From Prosopocoilus inquinatus (taxonomy: Eukaryota > Arthropoda > Insecta > Coleoptera > Lucanidae), in contig JAYKNF010000014.1 of the NCBI GenBank assembly GCA_036172665.1, positions 2,345,001 through 2,409,000 of the forward strand: a DNA stretch of 64,000 bases. The letters run 5' to 3'. Below the pieces are notes generated by a model that did no database searches, had not been told where the DNA came from, and was given only the letters and a program-made list of their open reading frames with translations. This document shows, piece after piece, positions 51,595 through 61,629 of the stretch. Made by a program: the position numbers and the translations under genes. Within the stretch, counting starts at the first letter, position 1. Every line of letters starts with the position of its first letter.

Positions 51595-54500
51595 GAAACG
51601 TCAAATAACATGATAGATAAGTAAGTATCGATTAGATACAGCACAGGAACAACGCTAATACGTGTTGTTTCGTTTAAAACTATTTCCAGCTCCTGCTGCG
51701 TCCAAAAACTTTGTATCTCACATCAGAGTTACTGGAGTCCATCCAAACGTCAAATAACATGATAGATGAGTAAGGATCGATTAGATACATCACAGGAACA
51801 ACGCTAATACGTGTTGTTTAGTTTAAAACTATTTCCAGCTTCTGCTGCGACCGAAAACGTCGTATCTCACATCAGAGTTACTGGAGTTAATCCAAACGTC
51901 AAATAACATGATAGATAAGTAAGGATCGATTAGATATAGCACAGGAACAACGCTAATACGTGTTGTTTCGTTTAAAACTATTTCCAGCTCCTGCTGCGTC
52001 CAAAAACTTTGTATCTCACATCAGAGTTACTGGAGTCCATCCAAACGTCAAATAACATGATAGATGAGTAAGGATCGATTAGATACATCACAGGAACAAC
52101 GCTAATACGTGTTGTTTCGTTTAAAACTATTTCCAGCTTCTGCTGCGTCCGAAAACTTCGTATCTCACATCAGAGTTACTGGAGTCCATCGAAACGTCAA
52201 ATAACATGATAGATAAGTAAGTATCGATTAGATACAGCACAGGAACAACGCTAATACGTGTTGTTTCGTTTAAAACTATTTCCAGCTCCTGCTGCGTCCA
52301 AAAACATTGTATCTCACATCAGACTTACTGGAGTCCATCCAAACGTCAAATAACATGATAGATAAGTAAGGATCGATTAGATACAGCACAGGAACAACGC
52401 TAATACGTGTTGTTTCTTTTAAAACTATTTCCAGCTCCTGCTGCGTCCCAAAACTTTGTATCTCACATCAGACACACTGGAGTCCATCCAAACGTCAAAT
52501 AACATGTTAGATAAGTAAGGATCGTTTAGATACATCACAGGAACAACGCTAATAGGTGGTGTATCGTTCAAAAGTATTTCCAGCTTCTGCTGCTTCCGAA
52601 ATCTTTGTATCTCTCATCAGAGTTACTGGAGTCCACACAAACGTCAAATAACATGATAGATGAGTAAGGATCGATTAGATACATCACAGGAACAACGCTA
52701 ATACGTGTTGTTTCGTTTAAAACTATTTCCAGCTTCTGCTGCGTCCGAAAACGTCGTATCTCACATCAGAGTTACTGGAGTTAATCCAAACGTCAAATAA
52801 CATGATAGATAAGTAAGGATCGATTAGATACAGCACAGGAACAACGCTAATACGTGTTGTTTCGTTTAAAACTATTTCCAGCTCCTGCTGCGTCCAAAAA
52901 ATTTGTATCTCACATCAGAGTTACTGGAGTCCATCCAAACGTCAAATAACATGATAGATGAGTAAGGATCGATTAGATACATCACAGGAACAACGCTAAT
53001 ACGTGTTGTTTCGTTTAAAACTATTTCCAGCTTCTGCTACGTCCGAAAACTTCGTATCTCACATCAGAGTTACTGGAGTCCATCGAAACGTCAAATAACA
53101 TGATAGATAAGTAAGTATCGATTAGATACAGCACAGGAACAACGCTAATACGTGTTGTTTCGTTTAACACTATTTCCAGCTCCTGCTGCGTCCAAAAACT
53201 TTGTATCTCACATCAGACTTACTGGAGTCCATCCAAACGTCAAATAACATGTTAGATAAGTAAGGATCGTTTAGATACATCACAGGAACAACGCTAATAC
53301 GTGTTGTTTCGTTCAAAACTATTTCCAGCTTCTGCTGCGTCCGATAACTTTGTATCTCACATCAGAGTTACTGGAGTCTGTCCAAACGTCAAATAACATG
53401 ATAGATGAGTAAGGATCGATTAGATACATTACAGGAACAACGCTAATATGTGTTGTTTCGTTTAAAACTATTTCCAGCTCCTGCTGCGTCCCAAAACTTT
53501 GTATCTCACATCAGACACACTGGAGTCCATCCAAACGTCAAATAACATGTTAGATAAGTAAGGATCGTTTAGATACATCACAGGAACAACGCTAATACGT
53601 GTTGTTTCGTTTAAAACTATTTCCAGCTCCTGCTGCGTCCAAAAACTTTGTATCTCACATCAGACTTACTGGAGTGTATCCAAACGTTAAATAACATGAT
53701 AGATAAGTAAGGATCGATTATATACAGCACAGGAACAACGCTAATACGTGGTGTTTCGTTTAAAACTATTTCCAGCTCCTGCTGCGTCCAAAAACTTTGT
53801 ATCTCACATCAGACTTACTGGAGTCCATCCAAACGTCAGATAACATGTTAGATAAGTAAGGATCGTTTAGATACATCACAGGAACAACGCTAATAGGTGG
53901 TGTTTCGTTCAAAACTACTTCCAGCTTCTGCTGCTTCCGAAATCTTTGTATTTCTCATCAGAGTTACTGGAGTCCATCCAAACGTCAAATAACATGATAG
54001 ATTAGTAAGGATCGATTATATACATCACAGGAACAACGCTAATACGTGTTGTTTCGTTTAAAACTATTTCCAGCTTCTGCTGCGTCCGAAAACGTCGTAT
54101 CTCACATTAGAGTTACTTGAGTCCATCGAAACGTCAAATAACATAGTAGCTAAGTAAGGATCGATTAGATACATCACAGGAACAACGCTAATGCGTGTTG
54201 TTTCGTTTAAAACTATTTCCAGCTTCTGCTGCGTCCGAAAACGTCGTATCTCACATCAGAGCTACTGGAGTCCATCGAAACGCCAAATAACATGATAGAT
54301 AAGTAAGGATCGATTAGATACAGCACAGGAACAACGCTAATACGTGTTGTTTCGTTTAAAACTATTTCCAGCTTCGGCTGCGTCCGAGAACTTCGTATCT
54401 CAAGTCAGGGTTACTGGAGTCCATCCAAACGTCAAATAACATGATAGATAAGTAAGGATCGATTAGATACATCACAGGAACAACGCTAATGCATGTTGTT

Positions 54501-57042
54501 TCGTTTAAAACTATTTCTAGCTTCAGCTGCGTCCGAGAACTTCGTATCTCACATCTAAGTTACTGGAGTCCATCGTAACGCCAAATAACATGATAGATGA
54601 GTAAGGATCGATTAGATACATCACAGGAACAACGCTAATGCGTGTTGTTTCGTTTAAAACTATTTCCAGCTTCTGCTGCGTCCGAGAACTTCGTATCTCA
54701 CGTCAGGGTTACTGGAGTCCATCCAAACGTCAAATAACATGATAGATAAGTAAGGATCCATTAGATACAGCACAGGAACAACGCTAATACGTGTTGTTTC
54801 GTTTAAAACTATTTCCAGCTCCTGCTGCGTCCAAAAACTTTGTATCTCACATCCTAGTTACTGGAGTCCATCCAAACGTCAAATAACATGATAGATGAGT
54901 AAGGATCGATTAGATACATCACAGGAACAACGCTAATACGTGTTGTTTCGTTTAATACTATTTCCAGCTTCTGCTGCGTCCGGAAACGTCGTATCTCACA
55001 TCAGAGTTACTGGAGTCCATCGAAACGTCAAAAAACATGATAGATGAGTAAGGATCGATTAGATACATCACAGGAACAACGCTAATGCGTGTTGTTTCGT
55101 TTAAAACTATTTCCAGCTCCTGCTGCGTCCCAAAACTTTGTATCTCACATCAGACTCACTGGAGTCCACCCAAACGTCAAATAACATGATAGATGAGTTA
55201 GGATCGATTAGATACATCACAGGAACAACGCTAATACGTGTTGTTTCGTTTAAAACTATTTCCAGCTTCTGCTGCGCCCGAAAACGTCGTATCTCATATC
55301 AGAGTTACTGGAGTCCATCCAAACGTCAAATAACATGATAGATAAGTAAGGATCGATTAGATACAGCACAGGAACAACGCTAATACGTGTTGTTTCGTTT
55401 AAAACTATTTCCAGCTCCTGCTGCGTCCAAAAACTTTGTATCTCACATCAGAGTTACTGGAGTCCATCCAAACGTCAAATAACATGATAGATGAGTAAGG
55501 ATCGATTAGATACATCACCGGAACAACGCTAATACGTGTTGTTTCGTTTAAAACTATTTCCAGCTTCTGCTGCGTCCGAAAACTTCGTATCTCACATCAG
55601 AGTTACTGGAGTCCATCGAAACGTCAAATAACATGATAGATAAGTAAGTATCGATTAGATACAGCACAGGAACAACGCTAATACGTGTTGTTTCGTTTAA
55701 AACTATTTCCAGCTCCTGCTGCGTCCAAAAACTTTGTATCTCACATCAGACTTACTGGAGTGTATCCAAACGTTAAATAACATGTTAGATAAGTAAGGAT
55801 CGTTTAGATACATCACAGGAACAACGCTAATAGGTGTTGTTTCGTTCAAAACTATTTCCAGCTTCTGCTGCGTCCGAAATCTTTGTATCTCTCATCCTAG
55901 TTACTGGAGTCCATCCAAACGTCAAATAACATGATAGATGAGTAAGGATCGATTAGATACATCACAGGAACAACGCTAATACGTGTTGTTTCGTTTAATA
56001 CTATTTCCAGCTTCTGCTGCGTCCGGAAACGTCGTATCTCACATCAGAGTTACTGGAGTCCATCGAAACGTCAAATAACATGATAGATGAGTAAGGATCG
56101 ATTAGATACATCACAGGAACAACGCTAATGCCTGTTGCTTCGTTTAAAACTATTTCCAGCTTCTGCTGCGTCCGAGAACTTCGTATCTCACGTCAGGGTT
56201 ACTGGAGTCCATCCAAACGTCAAATAACATGATAGATAAGTAAGGATCGATTAGATACAGCACAGGAACAACGCTAATACGTGTTGTTTCGTTTAAAACT
56301 ATTTCCAGCTCCTGCTGCGTCCCAAAACTTTGTATCTCACATCAGACACACTGGAGTCCATCCAAACGTCAAATAACATGTTAGATAAGTAAGGATCGTT
56401 TAGATACATCACAGGAACAACGCTAATAGGTGGTGTATCGTTCAAAAGTATTTCCAGCTTCTGCTGCGTCCGAAATCTTTGTATCTCTCATCAGAGTTAC
56501 TGGAGTCCACTCAAACGTCAAATAACATGATAGATGAGTAAGGATCGATTAGATACATCACAGGAACAACGCTAATACGTGTTGTTTCGTTTAAAACTAT
56601 TTCCAGCTTCTGCTGCGTCCGAAAACGTCGTATCTCACATCAGAGTTACTGGAGTTAATCCAAACGTCAAATAACATGATAGATAAGTAAGGATCGATTA
56701 GATACAGCACAGGAACAACGCCAATACGTGTTGTTTCGTTTAAAACTATTTCCAGCTCCTGCTGCGTAAAAAACTTTGTATCTCACATCAGAGTTACTGG
56801 AGTCCATCGAAACGTCAAATAACATGATAGATAAGTAAGTATCGATTAGATACAGCACAGGAACAACGCTAATACGTGTTGTTTCGTTTAACACTATTTC
56901 CAGCTCCTGCTGCGTCCAAAAACTTTGTATCTCACATCAGACTTACTGGAGTCCATCCAAACGTCAAATAACATGTTAGATAAGTAAGGATCGTTTAGAT
57001 ACATCACAGGAACAACGCTAATACGTGTTGTTTCGTTCAAAA
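51595..57042 (+). repeat. Right-half macro-duplication, copy 2 (5.4 kb)
   Basis: This is the second copy of 44443-50040. Private changes include GGATCCATTAGATACAGC (about 54756) and the 1-bp loss GCGTAAAAAACTTTG at 56767. The linker between the two copies (50041-51594) is itself a copy of parts of 42.5-44.4 kb at offsets 6556 and 7897. The whole 42.5-57 kb region is therefore two turns of a macro-unit of roughly 7 kb. Confidence 0.9.
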
Positions 57043-57745
57043 CTATTTCCAGCTTCTGCTGCGTCCGATAACTTTGTATCTCACATCAGAGTTACTGGAG
57101 TCTGTCCAAACGTCAAATAACATGATAGATGAGTAAGGATCGATTAGATACATTACAGGAACAACGCTAATATGTGTTGTTTCGTTTAAAACTATTTCCA
57201 GATCCTGCTGCGTCCCAAAACTTTGTATCTCACATCAGACACACTGGAGTCCATCCAAACGTCAAATAACATGTTAGATAAGTAAGGATCGTTTAGATAC
57301 ATCACAGGAACAACGCTAATACGTGTTGTTCCGTTTAAAACTATTTCCAGCTCCTGCTGCGTCCAAAAACTTTGTATCTCACATCAGACTTACTGGAGTG
57401 TATCCAAACGTTAAATAACATGATAGATAAGTAAGGATCGATTAGATACAGCACAGGAACAACGCTAATACGTGGTGTTTCGTTTAAAACTATTTCCAGC
57501 TCCTGCTGCGTCCAAAAACTTTGTATCTCACATCAGACTTACTGGAGTCCATCCAAACGTCAAATAACATGTTAGATAAGTAAGGATCGTTTAGATACAT
57601 CACAGGAACAACGCTAATAGGTGGTGTTTCGTTCAAAACTATTTCCAGCTTCTGCTGCTTCCGAAATCTTTGTATTTCTCATCAGAGTTACTGGAGTCCA
57701 TCCAAACGTCAAATAACATGATAGATGAGTAAGGATCGATTATAT
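55375..57745 (+). repeat. Terminal macro-duplication, copy 1 (16 monomers)
   Basis: This run recurs at 61630-64000 with offset 6255 (42 monomers minus 3 bp). Private shared changes include ACGCCAATACG, GCGTAAAAAACTTTG (56767 and 63022), CCAGATCCTG (57198 and 63453) and GTTGTTCCGTTT (57328 and 63583). Confidence 0.9.
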
Positions 57746-58412
57746 ACATCACAGGAACAACGCTAATACGTGTTGTTTCGTTTAAAACTATTTCCAGCTT
57801 CTGCTGCGTCCGAAAACGTCGTATCTCACATTAGAGTTACTGGAGTCCATCGAAACGTCAAATAACATAGTAGCTAAGTAAGGATCGATTATATACATCA
57901 CAGGAACAACGCTAATGCGTGTTGTTTCGTTTAAAACTATTTCCAGCTTCTGCTGCGTCCGAAAACGTCGTATCTCACATCAGAGCTACTGGAGTCCATC
58001 GAAACGCCAAATAACATGATAGATAAGTAAGGATCGTTTAGATACAGCACAGGAACAACGCTAATACGTGTTGTTTCGTTTAAAACTATTTCCAGCTTCG
58101 GCTGCGTCCGAGAACTTCGTATCTCAAGTCAGGGTTACTGGGGTCCATCCAAACGTCAAATAACATGATAGATAAGTAAGGATCGATTAGATACATCACA
58201 GGAACAACGCTAATGCATGTTGTTTCGTTTAAAACTATTTCTAGCTTCAGCTGCGTCCGAGAACTTCGTATCTCACATCTAAGTTACTGGAGTCCATCGT
58301 AACGCCAAATAACATGATAGATGAGTAAGGATCCATTAGATACATCACAGGAACAACGCTAATGCGTGTTGTTTCGTTTAAAACTATTTCCAGCTTCTGC
58401 TGCGTCCGAGAA

Positions 58413-58985
58413 CTTCGTATCTCACATCTAAGTTACTGGAGTCCATCGAAACGTCAAATAACATGATAGATAAGTAAGGATCGATTAGATACAGCACAGG
58501 AACAACGCTAATACGTGTTGTTTCGTTTAAAACTATTTCCAGCTCCTGCTGCGTCCCAAAACATTGTACCTCACATCAGACTTACTGGAGTCCATCCAAA
58601 CGTCAAATAACATGATAGATAAGTAAGGATCGATTAGATACATCACAGGAACAACGCTAATGCGTGTTGTTTCGTTTAAAACTATTTCTAGCTTCAGCTG
58701 CGTCCGAGAACTTCGTATCTCACATCTAAGTTACTGGAGTCCATCGAAACGTCAAATAACATGATAGATAAGTAAGGATCGATTAGATACAGCACAGGAA
58801 CAACGCTAATACGTGTTGTTTCGTTTAAAACTATTTCCAGCTCCTGCTGCGTCCCAAAACATTGTACCTCACATCAGACTTACTGGAGTCCATCCAAACG
58901 TCAAATAACATGTTAGATAAGTAAGGATCGTTTAGATACATCACAGGAACAACGCTAATACGTGTTGTTTCGTTTAAAACTATTT
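58413..58985 (+). repeat. Local two-monomer (298-bp) duplication with the ACATTGTACC subtype
   Basis: The rare ACATTGTACCTCAC sequence occurs at 58559 and 58859, two monomers apart and nowhere else that I saw. The insertion separates a left flank that matches 36.4 and 42.2 kb from a right flank that matches 36.8-38.4 kb. The offset changes from 21751 to 22198, that is by three monomers. Confidence 0.78.
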
Positions 58986-60638
58986 CCAGCTCCTGCTGCG
59001 TCCAAAAACTTTGTATCTCACATCAGACTTACTGGAGTGTATCCAAACGTTAAATAACATGTTAGATAAGTAAGGATCGTTTAGATACATCACAGGAACA
59101 ACGGTAATAGGTGTTGTTTCGTTCAAAACTATTTCCAGCTTCTGCTGCGTCCGAAATCTTTGTATCTCTCATCCTAGTTACTGGAGTCCATCCAAACGTC
59201 AAATAACATGATAGATGAGTAAGGATCGATTAGATACATCACAGGAACAACGCTAATACGTGTTGTTTCGTTTAATACTATTTCCAGCTTCTGCTGCGTC
59301 CGGAAACGTCGTATCTCACATCAGAGTTACTGGAGTCCATCGAAACGTCAAATAACATGATAGATGAGTAAGGATCGATTAGATACATCACAGGAACAAC
59401 GCTAATGCGTGTTGTTTCGTTTAAAACTATTTCCAGCTCCTGCTGCGTCCCAAAACTTTGTATTTCACATCAGACTCACTGGAGTCCACCCAAACGTCAA
59501 ATAACATGATAGATGAGTAAGGATCGATTAGATACATCACAGGAACAACGCTAATACGTGTTGCTTCGTTTAAAACTATTTCCAGCTTCTGCTGCGTCCG
59601 AAAACGTCGTATCTCACATCAGAGTTACTGGAGTCCATCCAAACGTCAAATAACATGATAGATAAGTAAGGATCGATTAGATACAGCACAGGAACAACGC
59701 TAATACGTGTTGTTTCGTTTAAAACTATTTCCAGCTCCTGCTGCGTCCAAAAACTTTGTATCTCACATCAGAGTTACTGGAGTCCATCCAAACGTCAAAT
59801 AACATGATAGATGAGTAAGGATCGATTAGATACATCACCGGAACAACGCTAATACGTGTTGTTTCGTTTAAAACTATTTCCAGCTTCTGCTGCGTCCGAA
59901 AACTTCGTATCTCACATCAGAGTTACTGGAGTCCATCGAAACGTCAAATAACATGATAGATAAGTAAGTATCGATTAGATACAGCACAGGAACAACGCTA
60001 ATACGTGTTGTTTCGTTTAAAACTATTTCCAGCTCCTGCTGCGTCCAAAAACTTTGTATCTCACATCAGACTTACTGGAGTGTATCCAAACGTTAAATAA
60101 CATGTTAGATAAGTAAGGATCGTTTAGATACATCACAGGAACAACGCTAATAGGTGTTGTTTCGTTCAAAACTATTTCCAGCTTCTGCTGCGTCCGAAAT
60201 CTTTGTATCTCATCCTAGTTACTGGAGTCCATCCAAACGTCAAATAACATGATAGATGAGTAAGGATCGATTAGATACATCACAGGAACAACGCTAATAC
60301 GTGTTGTTTCGTTTAATACTATTTCCAGCTTCTGCTGCGTCCGGAAACGTCGTATCTCACATCAGAGTTACTGGAGTCCATCGAAACGTCAAATAACATG
60401 ATAGATGAGTAAGGATCGATTAGATACATCACAGGAACAACGCTAATGCCTGTTGCTTCGTTTAAAACTATTTCCAGCTTCTGCTGCGTCCGAGAACTTC
60501 GTATCTCACGTCAGGGTTACTGGAGTCCATCCAAACGTCAAATAACATGATAGATAAGTAAGGATCGATTAGATACAGCACAGGAACAACGCTAATACGT
60601 GTTGTTTCTTTTAAAACTATTTCCAGCTCCTGCTGCGT
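58985..60638 (+). repeat. Copy of the 36.8-38.4 kb segment (11 monomers)
   Basis: This segment matches 36787-38440 at offset 22198. It shares AACGGTAATAGG (59104 and 36906), GTTGCTTCG, ACCGG, the 2-bp-short GTATCTCATCCTAG and TTTCTTTT (60605 and 38407). It is the third occurrence of the 24.99-26.09 kb series and shows that block F material also lies near the right end. Confidence 0.83.
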
Positions 60639-61629
60639 CCAAAAAATTTGTATCTCACATCAGAGTTACTGGAGTCCATCCAAACGTCAAATAACATGAT
60701 AGATGAGTAAGGATCGATTAGATACATCACAGGAACAACGCTAATACGTGTTGTTTCGTTTAACACTATTTCCAGCTCCTGCTGCGTCCAAAAACTTTGT
60801 ATCTCACATCAGACTTACTGGAGTCCATCCAAACGTCAAATAACATGTTAGATAAGTAAGGATCGTTTAGATACATCACAGGAACAACGCTAATACGTGT
60901 TGTTTCGTTCAAAACTATTTCCAGCTTCTGCTGCGTCCGATAACTTTGTATCTCACATCAGAGTTACTGGAGTCTGTCCAAACGTCAAATAACATGATAG
61001 ATGAGTAAGGATCGATTAGATACATTACAGGAACAACGCTAATATGTGTTGTTTCGTTTAAAACTATTTCCAGCTCCTGCTGCGTCCCAAAACTTTGTAT
61101 CTCACATCAGACACACTGGAGTCCATCCAAACGTCAAATAACATGTTAGATAAGTAAGGATCGTTTAGATACATCACAGGAACAACGCTAATACGTGTTG
61201 TTTCGTTTAAAACTATTTCCAGCTCCTGCTGCGTCCAAAAACTTTGTATCTCACATCAGACTTACTGGAGTGTATCCAAACGTTAAATAACATGATAGAT
61301 AAGTAAGGATCGATTATATACAGCACAGGAACAACGCTAATACGTGGTGTTTCGTTTAAAACTATTTCCAGCTCCTGCTGCGTCCAAAAACTTTGTATCT
61401 CACATCAGACTTACTGGAGTCCATCCAAACGTCAGATAACATGTTAGATAAGTAAGGATCGTTTAGATACATCACAGGAACAACGCTAATAGGTGGTGTT
61501 TCGTTCAAAACTACTTCCAGCTTCTGCTGCTTCCGAAATCTTTGTATTTCTCATCAGAGTTACTGGAGTCCATCCAAACGTCAAAAAACATGATAGATTA
61601 GTAAGGATCGATTATATACATCACAGGAA

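Noticed and set aside
56667..56894. Minus-strand open frame of 75 codons, repeated at 62922
   Set aside because: It arises from the 1-bp loss at 56767, which joins two frames of adjacent monomers. It is chance and was then copied.
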